From Thermodesulfobacteriota bacterium (GTDB lineage Bacteria > Desulfobacterota_D > UBA1144 > Nemesobacterales > UBA2774), in contig JBFMCV010000001.1 of the NCBI GenBank assembly GCA_040754335.1, positions 620,001-684,000 on the forward strand: a DNA stretch of 64,000 bases, in the 5' to 3' direction. Below are positions 52,322 to 62,050 of this stretch, piece after piece. The position numbers and the translations under genes were made by a program. The notes under the pieces are model-generated. The model was not told where the DNA came from. It worked only from the letters and a program-made list of their open reading frames with translations, and did no database searches. Position 1 is the first letter of the stretch; each line of letters opens with the position of its first letter.

Positions 52322-52652
52322 ATTTGTTTATGATAATTAATATCCTCTTCATTTTATTGAAGATTATCATCCATTGGCTTGTTTCTGTCAATTTCCGGTC
52401 AGCAGCGTGCTGTATCGGGAGTCGGACTGAAATGTTTTTCTCGAGAGTTTTATAGACCGAATGTTCTTTTATTTTAACAGTAAGGCTGATTCGGTGCGGG
52501 AGAGTGCAAGGGATTACGGAAAGCACCCTATCGCATAAGAAATAAAAAAGGGGCGGCACGCGTATACGTTCCGCCCCTGAATATGTTTTGCAATTCAAAA
52601 GCAGCCTGAAAGCCGGTTAACAATGCTGTTGCCGATTGCTCTTGCGGGCAGG
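52322..52652. other. AT-rich gap with a terminator
   Basis: 331 bases with no gene; the left part is AT-rich and likely holds the promoter of the glycosyltransferase pair. The right part has the terminator at 52544-52578. Confidence 0.5.
52544..52578 (-). terminator. Rho-independent terminator of the acidic lipoprotein gene
   Basis: AGGGGCGG/CCGCCCCT hairpin (52549-52556 with 52571-52578), then six T and ATTT on the minus strand. Confidence 0.85.
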
Positions 52653-52931
52653 TTACTGCGCGGGGGACGCTTCGGGAGAAGCCGGGGCCGTTTCGTCGAC
52701 CTCGACCTCTTCTACCTCTTCCTCAACCTCGACTTCCGTCCCTACAGTGCTCTGTACCGTAGGCTCGGCCATGCTGTCCGTCATGTCCGTGGCTGGAGCG
52801 GCCTCCTCAACCTCGACCTCTTCTACCTCTTCCACTTCTGCCGGCTCTTCGGCCTGCTTGCACGCGGCTAGCCCCAGAACGAACGCTCCGGCGCATAGAA
52901 TGACAAAGAACTTGCTCAAAATCGACTTCAT
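52653..52931 (-). CDS. Small acidic lipoprotein with tandem Glu-Val repeats
   Basis: Encodes 92 residues; AGGAGG 6 bases upstream of the ATG at 52931. The lipobox L-A-A-C leads to a mature protein made of two similar low-complexity blocks, each V-E-E-V-E-V-(E/D)-E-(A/T)-A-P-A, with a T-D-S-M-A-E-P spacer. Very acidic and probably unfolded. Not recognised. It has its own terminator, so likely well expressed. Confidence 0.75.
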   Translation of the reverse strand: MKSILSKFFVILCAGAFVLGLAACKQAEEPAEVEEVEEVEVEEAAPATDMTDSMAEPTVQSTVGTEVEVEEEVEEVEVDETAPASPEASPAQ

Positions 52932-53518
52932 ACTATACCTCCTTTCGTGAAATTGAATTCCGACCCGGGGTGTGTTATATCCCCCAGTAGTCAAACAACA
53001 TACAACATTTATTCCGTTAAATCCATATCTTTTCACGGTTATTAATATCCGCACCCGGACGGAGGATTTTCCCCTGAAAAATAGACGACATCCGCCGGTT
53101 CCGAAGGTGTGTGAATACCCGAACATTTATTTCCCTCTCCCCCGGAGTGGAGAGGGTTAAGGGTGAGGGGGTACCTTAGAATAAAGCCTGTCATTCTGAA
53201 CTACGGTTCTGAACAACGGTTCTGAGCAAGCGAAGAACTGGTCGCTAACGGTTGAGTGCACAAGCCTTATTTGCTCTCCGCACTATTGAATCAGAAGCCG
53301 AATTAGCAAGAACCGGACGACATAGGCAGAAAGCAAGAATGCTGCTGTTCCACGTTGATTTCCTGAAGAATCCAAAAATTCAGAATCTCATCTTTTATCT
53401 TTTCATTCCCTCCTTTCGTAAAGGAGGGTTAGGGTGGATTTTGTATTTGTTTTTCAAACAACGCATTCCCACTAATTTTCATAGACAGCCGCGGAAAATT
53501 ATCATATCATTCGAATCG
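52932..53518. other. Gap with repeats before the ATPase gene
   Basis: 587 bases: family A (53131-53177) and family E (53408-53440) copies, with remnants of a GAGCAAGCGAAGAA-type repeat near 53210. No gene is supported. Confidence 0.55.
53131..53177. repeat. G/C-rich dispersed repeat (family A)
   Basis: Variant CCCTCTCCCCCGGAGTGGAG followed by AGGGTTAAGGGTGAGGGGGT; directly followed by TACCTTAG like other copies. Confidence 0.7.
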
Positions 53519-55231
53519 ATGAAGACCGCGCAGGAGCTCAGGGAAGCGCTCAGGATAATAGACGGCAGGGGCTACGCCTCGTATAAGGACATCGAGGGGG
53601 AGTACGGCTTCGACGACTTCACGCTCTACATAGACCGCGTTCAGGGGGACCCCTTCGCGTCCCCCACCCGCGTGCGCGTCAGGGTGTACCAGGACGCGGC
53701 CGGGTTTCCGAAGGATACCTACGCAGGGAAGAGCAGGGAGACCGCGCTCAGGGACTTTCTGGCCCGCGCGTTCGATTCCGCCGTGGAGAGGTTCTCCATA
53801 GGAAACAGGGGGAGCGGCAAGAGCGGCATGATTTCGATCAGCAGGCCCGGACAGGAGATACTCGAACGCTCTTCCGTAGTCGTCACGCACCTCTACGCCG
53901 AAGCGAGGTTCGGCATGGGGCTGCCCGCCTTCGGGCGCACCGTGGCCGGCAAACATGCGGAGGCCATGTTCTTCGAAGAGCTTCCCCGGATTGTCAGGTT
54001 CTCGATGATATTCTCGAACCTCGACAAAGACGCGCTCTACGAGCACATCGAGACGGCGGAGGACGCGGACTTCCTGAGGAACGAGATAGAAGGCCTCGGC
54101 TGCGTATCGTTCATCGCCGACGGGAGCATACTCCCCAGGGCGAGCGGCGTAGACCCCGGGCCCATGAGCGCCGAGGAAGCCGTCCCCTTCGAGTCCCCGC
54201 CTTCGCTCAGGATGGACGTGGAGCTCCCGAACAGGGGGCAGATCACCGGGATGGGGATACTCAAGGGAGTCACTCTCATAGTCGGCGGCGGCTATCACGG
54301 AAAATCGACGCTGCTCAAGGCCGTATCGCAGGGCATTTACAACCACGTCCCCGGAGACGGGAGGGAGTTCGTCGTCACAAACCCGAACGCCGTCAGGATA
54401 AGGGCAGAGGACGGACGCAGGATAGAGAAGGTGGACATTTCCCCCTTCATATCGAACCTTCCGTACGGGAAAGACACCGAATCATTCTCGACGGACGACG
54501 CGAGCGGGAGCACGTCGCAGGCGGCGAACATACTCGAATCGCTCGAAGCGGGAGCTCACGTTCTCCTTATAGACGAGGACACCTCCGCGACCAACTTCAT
54601 GATAAGAGATCACAGGATGCAGGAGCTGGTGTCGAAGGACAGGGAGCCCATCACGCCTTTCATCGACATGGTGAGGAGCCTCTACACGGACCAGAAGGTC
54701 TCGACCGTGCTCGTGATGGGCGGCTCCGGGGACTACTTCGACGTCGCAGACCATGTTATCTGCATGACGGAGTACAAGCCCTCGGACGTCACCAAGGAAG
54801 CTATAGAGATAGCCAGGAGGTTCGCTAGCGAGAGGAAGAAGGAGGCGGGCGGCCCGCTCCTTAGGGTAAAGGAGAGGATACCGCTTTCCGAAAGCTTCGA
54901 CCCGAGGAAGGGGAAGAAAGACGTGAAGATATCCGCCAAGAGCCTCCGCTCCATATCGTTCGGCAGGCACAAGATCGACATCCACGCGCTCGAGCAGCTG
55001 GCCGACATATGCCAGACGGCGGCGATAGGAGACGCGATAGAATACGCGAGGCGCTACATGGATGGCAAAAGGACGCTCAGGGAAGTTGCGTCGCTCGTGA
55101 TGATGGACATTGCGAGGGACGGCCTCGACGTTATTAACCCGAGGGTATGGGGCGGCTACGCCGAGTTTAGGAAGATCGAGCTCGCAGCCGCGATCAACCG
55201 CCTCCGCACTCTCGATGTCGAGCAGAAGTGA
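53519..55231 (+). CDS. ABC-class ATPase (predicted, PF09818-like)
   Basis: Encodes 570 residues from the ATG at 53519; the open frame upstream is repeat DNA. The Walker A is G-G-G-Y-H-G-K-S-T-L-L near residue 263, and the Walker B L-L-I-D-E-D-T is near residue 345. This matches the family of predicted soluble ABC-class ATPases of unknown function, related to RNA-binding or repair factors by distant homology. No transmembrane part. Stands alone. Confidence 0.88.
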   Translation: MKTAQELREALRIIDGRGYASYKDIEGEYGFDDFTLYIDRVQGDPFASPTRVRVRVYQDAAGFPKDTYAGKSRETALRDFLARAFDSAVERFSIGNRGSGKSGMISISRPGQEILERSSVVVTHLYAEARFGMGLPAFGRTVAGKHAEAMFFEELPRIVRFSMIFSNLDKDALYEHIETAEDADFLRNEIEGLGCVSFIADGSILPRASGVDPGPMSAEEAVPFESPPSLRMDVELPNRGQITGMGILKGVTLIVGGGYHGKSTLLKAVSQGIYNHVPGDGREFVVTNPNAVRIRAEDGRRIEKVDISPFISNLPYGKDTESFSTDDASGSTSQAANILESLEAGAHVLLIDEDTSATNFMIRDHRMQELVSKDREPITPFIDMVRSLYTDQKVSTVLVMGGSGDYFDVADHVICMTEYKPSDVTKEAIEIARRFASERKKEAGGPLLRVKERIPLSESFDPRKGKKDVKISAKSLRSISFGRHKIDIHALEQLADICQTAAIGDAIEYARRYMDGKRTLREVASLVMMDIARDGLDVINPRVWGGYAEFRKIELAAAINRLRTLDVEQK

Positions 55232-55284
55232 CAGCATTTCTGTCATTCCCGACACAGATCGGGAATCTCGTTATTCAAATTTAT

Positions 55285-55333
55285 TCCCCTCCCCCTATCG
55301 AGGGGGGAGGGTCAGGGTGGGGGTGTACCTTAA
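55285..55333. repeat. G/C-rich dispersed repeat (family A)
   Basis: CCCCTCCCCCTATCGAGGGG followed by GGAGGGTCAGGGTGGGGGTG and TACCTTA. Confidence 0.8.
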
Positions 55334-55541
55334 GATTTCTCTCATTTGAAAACATTTTATGGTAGTGGCGGTCTCTCTTTCGCTTCTCCCGGTCGTAAGA
55401 GTAGTATATGGATATATAATATATGTATGCTAGTAGATATATATGATCTCTCAGCCCAAAACCCGTAATCCGGTGAACTCCCGGTAATCTTTCGGACAAC
55501 TTCCGGTGCACTCTGCCCCACCCCCACAATTCAGTGTCATT

Positions 55542-55628
55542 TCCCCCTTTCGTAAAGGGGGATTCAGGGGGATTTAAAAAATGAAAAATTCAAATCCTCC
55601 CTTCCCCTCCTTTTTCTAAGGAGGGAAT
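55542..55628. repeat. Paired inverted family E repeats
   Basis: CCCCCTTTCGTAAAGGGGGA and its opposed partner joined by an AT-rich linker; same arrangement as 42575-42651. Confidence 0.7.
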
Positions 55629-55658
55629 CAATGAAAAGTAACAGATGAGATTCCGCGC

Positions 55659-56597
55659 TCAGCCCCCGTACGTGGCGACGGTGATCTTCATGACCTCGAC
55701 GTTCGACTGCTTCCCGGCCGGGCTCGGCACTATGATCGGGAGCGCGACGCCTGCCTTCCTGTACTCCTCGAGCCTCGCCCTGCACCTGTCGGCGGGGCCG
55801 ACTAGCGCGACCGAGTCTAGCATCTCGTCCGTGAATACCTCCACCGGGTCGGCGCCCGACTTTATCTTGTCTATCGCTTCGCCGTAGCCGTTGTTCTTCA
55901 TCAGCCTCTGGTAGAACGGGAACCGCAGGTATCCCGAGAGACCGCGCTTCGCGGATTTCCTCGCGAGATCGAGGTCGTCCGATACGACGGACGGTATGCC
56001 GAGCGTTATGTCGATTTCGGAAGGGTCTCTCCCCGCGGCCTTCGCTCCCTCGGCTACGAATCCGGCGAGTGTCTTTATATACTCGGGGGTCGAGAGGTAA
56101 GGCATTATCCCGTCCGCTGCCTCTCCCGCGAGCCTGGCGGCGCCTTTGGTGAGTCCCGCTATGTACACGGGTATCCTCGGCACCTCGCGCTTGAGCGTAA
56201 GCGCGGGCGCAGTACCGTCAATGAAGGACCTCACGGCCTTCACGTACCCCCTCATCTTCTGAACAGGGTCCCCCATCTCAATGCCGTATCTGTCGTTCAC
56301 GGGCTTGTGGCTCACGCCGAGGCCGAGCACCATTCTGCCTCCGGAGAGCTCCTGTATCGTCATAGCCGTGGCCGCGGTGATCATGGCCTCGCGCATATAG
56401 ACGTTCGTTATCCACGTCCCCACCTTTATTTTCTTCGTCGCCTCGGCGAACACCTGCGCGTTCGATAAGCCGTTGTACGGCGGGACCTCAGGCGAGAATA
56501 TCGCTTCGAAGCCCCCAGCCTCCGCCTCTTGCGCGAGAGCGCGGAGGTCGGCGACGCTGCAGCCCCATACCGGGGAAATGGTGGCGATCCTGGGCAT
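55659..56597 (-). CDS. LLM-class flavin-dependent oxidoreductase (F420/FMN type)
   Basis: Encodes 312 residues, a TIM barrel of the luciferase-like monooxygenase family: A-E-A-G-G-F-E-A-I-F near residue 30, then G-L-G-V-S-H-K-P near residue 92, and V-Y-I-A-G-L-T near residue 150. It resembles F420-dependent methylenetetrahydromethanopterin reductase relatives. The cofactor and substrate cannot be told. Confidence 0.9.
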   Translation of the reverse strand: MPRIATISPVWGCSVADLRALAQEAEAGGFEAIFSPEVPPYNGLSNAQVFAEATKKIKVGTWITNVYMREAMITAATAMTIQELSGGRMVLGLGVSHKPVNDRYGIEMGDPVQKMRGYVKAVRSFIDGTAPALTLKREVPRIPVYIAGLTKGAARLAGEAADGIMPYLSTPEYIKTLAGFVAEGAKAAGRDPSEIDITLGIPSVVSDDLDLARKSAKRGLSGYLRFPFYQRLMKNNGYGEAIDKIKSGADPVEVFTDEMLDSVALVGPADRCRARLEEYRKAGVALPIIVPSPAGKQSNVEVMKITVATYGG

Positions 56598-56695
56598 AAG
56601 ATATCTCCTTATCTCGGAATTTGGTTTTTCAGGCTCGATGGAATGCCGTCATGCTCCGAAATCTCATTATATTGGGAAACGGAATAAAGGCAAGC

Positions 56696-57592
56696 CTAGT
56701 ACTGGTTGATTACGTCCCTGAAATAGTCTGGCCTGAGCAGCGACTCGTCCCCGCTCGCAAGCACTGCCCTTATCTTCATCAACACGTCTTCTTTGTCTTG
56801 AGGGAATTTGGCTTTCACAGGCAGGTAGTTCGATATGTGGTTAGAAAAGAAATAACCGTCGGTCAACTCCGTGTTCTCGACGAGTATTTCGAGCTCCTTT
56901 ATCATCCGGAACTTCCCGGGAAGCTCGAACTCCCCCCTCTTCCATTCTTCATATATCGGAGCTCCCGGTCTCAGCTGGAGCGAAAGCGCGCCCACGTATT
57001 CCGGATCGCACGCCGTGAGCAGTTTTCCGGTGGCCTCCGCGTGCTCAGCGCTCCTCTCCACGCCTCCCATGCCGAGGAGCACCATGGCCGAGTTCATTAT
57101 CCCGGCTTCCTTCAGCATCCGGGACGCCTTCACGGTCTCGTCGAAGTTAGCGCCTTTCTTTATCCTTTCGAGCACCACGTCGTCCCCGCTCTCGAAGCCT
57201 ATGTACACCATGTCCAAGCCGAGCATCCTAAGCTCTTTCAGGTTCTGGACGCCCTTTCTCAATATGTCGCCCACGTTCGCGTACATCCTTATGCGCTCGA
57301 TGCCGGGCGCTTTTTCGCGGAGGTACTCGATCATCTCGGCGAGCTTCTTCTGCGAGAGTACGAGCGCGTTGCCGTCGGCTATGAACACTCGGTCGTCTAT
57401 GTACCCCGCTTCCGAGGCTTCGTCTATTATCCGCTTTATCTCCTCCATCGGGCGGACGCGGAACCTCTGCTCCTCCTGCCTGTACATGGCGCAGTATGTG
57501 CACTGGTTGTGCGAGCAGCCGATCGTCGCCTGGAGTATGAAGCTCTTCCCCTCGCTCGGCGGCCTGAAGTACGGTGTTACGTAATCTATCAT
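56696..57592 (-). CDS. Radical SAM protein
   Basis: Encodes 298 residues. The cluster motif is C-S-H-N-Q-C-T-Y-C (C-x4-C-x2-C as in Elp3-like proteins) near residue 26. A Y-I-G-F-E-S-G motif follows near 127. It is probably a HemN/Elp3-related enzyme with an unknown substrate. It lies about 100 bases before the LLM oxidoreductase gene in the same direction, so they may form one unit. Confidence 0.88.
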   Translation of the reverse strand: MIDYVTPYFRPPSEGKSFILQATIGCSHNQCTYCAMYRQEEQRFRVRPMEEIKRIIDEASEAGYIDDRVFIADGNALVLSQKKLAEMIEYLREKAPGIERIRMYANVGDILRKGVQNLKELRMLGLDMVYIGFESGDDVVLERIKKGANFDETVKASRMLKEAGIMNSAMVLLGMGGVERSAEHAEATGKLLTACDPEYVGALSLQLRPGAPIYEEWKRGEFELPGKFRMIKELEILVENTELTDGYFFSNHISNYLPVKAKFPQDKEDVLMKIRAVLASGDESLLRPDYFRDVINQY

Positions 57593-57831
57593 ACTTATAA
57601 CACTAGCTAATTTATAGATTATTGCAAGTCCCGCACGTCCAGCTCGATCAGAATTGCCAAACGATCGGAACGCTCATCAATCTTCACGTTAGGCTTTTTA
57701 TTTCATATCGTCCGGTAATTTAGACTGCTGCTCCTTTCGGTCAGTATCCGGCCCTCCAGTTGCTCAACCCGGATCCCTTAAGAAATGATATAATCTTGAC
57801 GGCGCTTACGGATAGAGTAGAACAAACAATT

Positions 57832-58839
57832 ATGATTAAACTGCGCCCCATAAGACCGGACGAAAAAATAGCGGTAGCGATTCCGACGAAAAACCGCCCT
57901 GGCTATCTCGCTATCCTGCTCACCTCCCTCCTTAATCAGACGTACACGAACTTTACGATCGTCATTAACGACCAGAGCGATTCGCCTGTCGAGCGCGACG
58001 ACGCGGTCTCAAGCCTCCTTGCCGTAGCTAAAGACGCGGGTCATGAGATCGTAACCATCCATACCGAAGGCGGCTGGAAAAGGCACCAGCAGGCGATGGA
58101 AGCGGTGCCCGAGCCGATAGAGTTCATCATCAGGATAGACGACGATATGCTTCCGGATAAATCTTTTGTCGAAAGCATGCTTAAGTCGTTCCGCTTTTTC
58201 GCGGAGCGTAATCTGGCCGCCGTGGGCGGATGTTTTCCGTCCCCCGGATCAAGAATGGCAAACCTGGACGTGAAACTGACGGAAAAGTCGTATGCTTCGA
58301 CTCTAGACGATCTGGTATGGAAGCTGCAGGGCTATTGCTATTATAACGACCCCGAGGTCATAGAGGTCGAGAGTCTTGCCGGGGGGGCGATATGCTACCG
58401 CCGGGGAGCGGTCGAGGATGCCGGGGGCTGGGCCGTCGAAGGGTACTCGGACATTGCTTACCGCGAGGAGAGCGACCTGTGCGCGAGGCTTGTACGCAAA
58501 AACTACGCCCTCATGGTGACTACTGAGGCAGTTGCTTGGCATCTTTTCGCCCTCGGCGGAGGCGCCAGAAAGTACGTAAAAACACCCTACGGAAGCATCA
58601 TGGTAGAGGGCAAGAGCGATATGGAATCGGACGGCATGTTATTCGAGGAGAGAATGAAGGAGATGCAGGATAATTCCCGCGCGGCCGCATGCGAGCCCAA
58701 GCGTTACAAGGTGAGCGACCTTGAGAAAAACGTCTTCAAAGGCTCCCCACTGCGGACTCTCAGGGGGCGGACGCTTAAAGCAATAGAAAGCAATTTCCTG
58801 AGAAACTTGAGAGGACTATACTGGTATTTCAGGAAATGA
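57832..58839 (+). CDS. Family 2 glycosyltransferase
   Basis: Encodes 335 residues from the ATG at 57832; a TTG 72 bases upstream is less likely. N-terminal I-A-V-A-I-P-T-K-N-R-P-G-Y-L and R-I-D-D-D-M near residue 104 (DxD site). No membrane helix. It resembles rhamnosyl/galactofuranosyl-type transferases by pattern only. Confidence 0.88.
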   Translation: MIKLRPIRPDEKIAVAIPTKNRPGYLAILLTSLLNQTYTNFTIVINDQSDSPVERDDAVSSLLAVAKDAGHEIVTIHTEGGWKRHQQAMEAVPEPIEFIIRIDDDMLPDKSFVESMLKSFRFFAERNLAAVGGCFPSPGSRMANLDVKLTEKSYASTLDDLVWKLQGYCYYNDPEVIEVESLAGGAICYRRGAVEDAGGWAVEGYSDIAYREESDLCARLVRKNYALMVTTEAVAWHLFALGGGARKYVKTPYGSIMVEGKSDMESDGMLFEERMKEMQDNSRAAACEPKRYKVSDLEKNVFKGSPLRTLRGRTLKAIESNFLRNLRGLYWYFRK

Positions 58840-58914
58840 TCGGGAAGTTCCGGGAGCATTGTCTGCACAATCATGTTTAAGACATAATATCTTCAAAAAC
58901 CGGGGGGTATGAAG

Positions 58915-60723
58915 ATGATACCTGTAAGAAAATATATCGGACCCCGTTCCATTCTCCTTCTGATCATGACGGCCGCTCTTGTTGTCGCAGGCCGGGCGCT
59001 GGGAATTGAATCGGATATCACTGCCCCAAAATGGGGCATGATTCTGATGGGGCTCTTCGGTGGTCTGGCGATCTTTCTCTTCGGAATGGACCAGATGACG
59101 GACGGCTTAAAAGCAGTGATGGGCGAAGGCATGAGCAAGCTCCTCGCAAGGCTCACGAAGAACAGGTTCATGGCGACCATCACCGGAGCGATAACGACCG
59201 CGATCATTCAGTCATCGTCCGTAACTACGGTCATAGTCATCGGGTTCATCTCCGTAGGTCTCATGACGCTTCAGCAAGTAATAGGAGTCATCCTCGGAGC
59301 GAACATCGGCTCTACCATCACCGCCCAGATAATAGCGTTCAACGTGACGCAGTACGCTCTCCTCCCTATAGCCGTGGGTTTCGGGATGCAGTTCGTGTCG
59401 AAGACCGAAAAAATCAGGCTCTACGGCGGAATCCTCATGGGAATAGGTCTCGTATTCTTCGGGATGGGCGTTATGAGCGACGCTGCACACCCTCTCCGCT
59501 CTTACCAGCCGTTCATCGACGTGATGAAGGAGATGGGCAATCCGCTCCTCGGTATCAGCGCGGGCCTTATTTTTACCGGCATCGTGCAGAGCTCCGCTGC
59601 GACGATCGGCATTGTGATCGTCCTCGCCTCGCAGGGAGCGATCACGCTCGACGCGGGCATAGCTATTGTCCTTGGCGCGAACGTCGGCACCTGCGTAACG
59701 GCCATACTGGCGGCGATAGGCAAGCCAGCGCCGGCGAAACAGGCCGCCGCCGCACACATCCTGTTCAATATCGTTGGCGTGATAATCTGGCTCCCGTTTA
59801 TCGGATACCTCGGATCGCTCTCGGAAGCGATCTCCCCAGTGAGCGCAGACCTGACCGGAACCGCGCAGCTTGCTGCCGACACGCCGCGTCAGATCGCGAA
59901 CGCCCATACACTGTTCAACGTCGCTAATACGGTTATTTTTATCGGTTTTATAGGAACGTTCGCCAGTCTCATACAGCGCATCATCCCCGAAAAGCCGGAG
60001 GCGCTGCCCGAGTACGCCACTCCCAAATACCTGAACGACGCATTTTTGGAAACACCGTCGCTTGCACTCGAAAACATCCGCCTCGAAGCGGTGCGGCTTG
60101 GCGGTTATATCGAGGAGCTCATCGAATCGGCAAGGCCCGCCGTGCTGTCGGGCGGCAAGGAAGACCTCGACAAGATCGTATCCCGGGAAAAAGAGCTGCG
60201 CATCCTGCACGACGCTATTCTGGACTATGCAAGACGGTTGTACTCCGCGGAATTAACGGACGCGGAGACGAGGCGGCTCGAGGCCCTGGGTACTGTCATT
60301 GTCAACCTTGAGCACGTCGGAGAAACGTTAGGGGTAAATATGGTCTCGCTCGGCAGGGAGCGGCTTGAACGGCGTTTTTCTTATAGCGAGGAGACGATAA
60401 GGAGGTTCCAGCCCTATTCTGCTAAAGTCCGGGAGGCTTTTCATCTGGCTGTAAAAGCCCTTGAGACGAAGGATGCCGGTCTTGCGAAGAGCGTCATAGA
60501 GATGAAGCCTGAAATCGAAAGCCTGGCCGAAGGGATAGTCGAGCACCTCGGGCGGCGGCTGGTCAGCGGCGATCCCGACCGGGCGGTCCTGTACAGGGTG
60601 GAAAGTCAGCTCGTCGAGCTTATTCAGCGAATCTATTACTTCGCCGGAATGATAGCAGGCGAGATAATACAGGAATCCGAGAAGATGTACGGAGAGAGGA
60701 GCCCGTCTCCTGCGCGGGCTTAA
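58915..60723 (+). CDS. Na/Pi cotransporter family protein with PhoU-like tail
   Basis: Encodes 602 residues. I take the second ATG (58915), 7 bases from the GGGGGG site; the first ATG (58909) is one base away. Two repeats of the PNaS fold carry Q-S-S-S-V-T-T near 100 and Q-S-S-A-A-T near 220. A C-terminal PhoU-like helical domain (about 385-590) follows. It imports or exports phosphate with sodium. Confidence 0.94.
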   Translation: MIPVRKYIGPRSILLLIMTAALVVAGRALGIESDITAPKWGMILMGLFGGLAIFLFGMDQMTDGLKAVMGEGMSKLLARLTKNRFMATITGAITTAIIQSSSVTTVIVIGFISVGLMTLQQVIGVILGANIGSTITAQIIAFNVTQYALLPIAVGFGMQFVSKTEKIRLYGGILMGIGLVFFGMGVMSDAAHPLRSYQPFIDVMKEMGNPLLGISAGLIFTGIVQSSAATIGIVIVLASQGAITLDAGIAIVLGANVGTCVTAILAAIGKPAPAKQAAAAHILFNIVGVIIWLPFIGYLGSLSEAISPVSADLTGTAQLAADTPRQIANAHTLFNVANTVIFIGFIGTFASLIQRIIPEKPEALPEYATPKYLNDAFLETPSLALENIRLEAVRLGGYIEELIESARPAVLSGGKEDLDKIVSREKELRILHDAILDYARRLYSAELTDAETRRLEALGTVIVNLEHVGETLGVNMVSLGRERLERRFSYSEETIRRFQPYSAKVREAFHLAVKALETKDAGLAKSVIEMKPEIESLAEGIVEHLGRRLVSGDPDRAVLYRVESQLVELIQRIYYFAGMIAGEIIQESEKMYGERSPSPARA

Positions 60724-60793
60724 CGATTTGAAACGGCGGCGTATATTATTTGCAGGCAGACGGAAGACAGGGCCGTCCGTGTTTTGGTACTCC

Positions 60794-60823
60794 TTGACTG
60801 TAATTTGGCCCTTAGCGTATATT
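60794..60823 (+). promoter_or_regulatory. Promoter of the glycosyltransferase gene at 60871
   Basis: TTGACT (60794-60799), an 18-base spacer, then TATATT (60818-60823), about 48 bases before the start. Confidence 0.6.
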
Positions 60824-60870
60824 CTTTCCGAGGGTTGAAATACCAAAGCAATTCCCCGTATCCGTGAGAT

Positions 60871-61887
60871 ATGAAAGTCAGTGTGATAATACCGACTTAT
60901 CAGCGTTGCGATTCCCTTAAGCGCGCATTGACCTCTCTTTCCGGCCAGACCTTCCCGAATGAGGATTACGAGGTAATCGTGTCGGTCGACGGATCGACCG
61001 ATTCCACGATGGAAATGCTTGAGGGCTATCAAGCGCCTTACGAGCTCCGTACGATATGGAAGCCCAATGCCGGAAGGTCGGCCGCGCGCAACAGGGGCAT
61101 AGAGGAAGCGAAAGGGGATGTCCTGATATTCCTCGACGACGATATGGAAGCGCTCCCCGGTCTTATAGAGAATCACTATAAACATCATAGAGATAACGGC
61201 CGGTTTTGCGTTTTGGGCAAAATCCCCGTGAACATAAGCGATCGTTCGACGCCGCTCGATATCTATCTCGCGGAAACCGTATATACCCCTTTCATGTCCA
61301 GGTTGTTCTCCCCGGATTACAGGTTCCAGGGTCTCGAGTTTTACAGCGGAAACTTTTCCATACGCAGGGATGTGTTACGGGAGATCGGCTTTTTTAATAC
61401 CGGATACAGCGTTAGCGAAGACTGCGAGCTGGGTATCCGGATCGCCCGCGCCGGAGTAGAGATCGTATTCGAACCTGACGCCGGATCGAGGCAATATATC
61501 GAAAAAGATTTCGAGGAGCTGGCCGAGCTTACTATAGAGCGTGGGGTGACCGCCGTCCTTTTCACGCTCGATCACCCGGATACGTTTTGTTTCAGACGCA
61601 TATGCGAATATAACACCGGGCCTGTAAGGTGGCGATTTGTCAGGAACAGACTCATCCGGGCGAGCCGTATGATCCCGCAAATCCCGGGCATTGTCGCCAG
61701 TTTCATCAGACTGCTGGAAAATATAATTCCCGATCGAATGGATAGATACTATAACCTGTCTCTGGATTATTATTTCTGGCTAGGCGTAACATCTGCGTTA
61801 GAGAACCTGAAAAACAGGAAAGAGCTGGAATCCAGAATAAAATCCCACAGGGAGCCGCGGCGTTACGATTTCATCTCCACTATTTGA
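60871..61887 (+). CDS. Family 2 glycosyltransferase
   Basis: Encodes 338 residues: V-S-V-I-I-P-T-Y-Q-R at the start, V-D-G-S-T-D-S-T near residue 42, F-L-D-D-D-M near residue 92 and E-D-C-E-L-G near residue 190 (the catalytic base). It is soluble or membrane-peripheral. Acceptor unknown. Confidence 0.92.
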   Translation: MKVSVIIPTYQRCDSLKRALTSLSGQTFPNEDYEVIVSVDGSTDSTMEMLEGYQAPYELRTIWKPNAGRSAARNRGIEEAKGDVLIFLDDDMEALPGLIENHYKHHRDNGRFCVLGKIPVNISDRSTPLDIYLAETVYTPFMSRLFSPDYRFQGLEFYSGNFSIRRDVLREIGFFNTGYSVSEDCELGIRIARAGVEIVFEPDAGSRQYIEKDFEELAELTIERGVTAVLFTLDHPDTFCFRRICEYNTGPVRWRFVRNRLIRASRMIPQIPGIVASFIRLLENIIPDRMDRYYNLSLDYYFWLGVTSALENLKNRKELESRIKSHREPRRYDFISTI

Positions 61888-61965
61888 CTCACTCCCGACT
61901 CGAAACGCCTCTTTATATCGACGATTCGGGTTAATTCCCGCCTTCAGGAAAACTATTCTTTAATG

Positions 61966-61995
61966 TTGACAAGAAAATATACGTAGTAAGATAGT
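61966..61995 (+). promoter_or_regulatory. Promoter of the universal stress protein gene
   Basis: Exact TTGACA (61966-61971), an 18-base spacer, GATAGT (61990-61995), in an AT-rich region 55 bases before the start. Confidence 0.55.
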
Positions 61996-62050
61996 ATTAT
62001 ATATAAGTGATACGAGCATAGCTGGCTAAAACGAGGGGGGTACGTCCGAC

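Larger units (their letters stand above)
55232..55658. other. Gap with repeats
   Basis: 427 bases, no gene: a family A copy (55285-55333), an AT-rich stretch, and two opposed family E units (55542-55628). Confidence 0.55.

Noticed and set aside
53252-53518. N-terminal extension of the ABC-class ATPase
   Set aside because: The extension is translated family E repeat DNA; the conserved protein starts at 53519.
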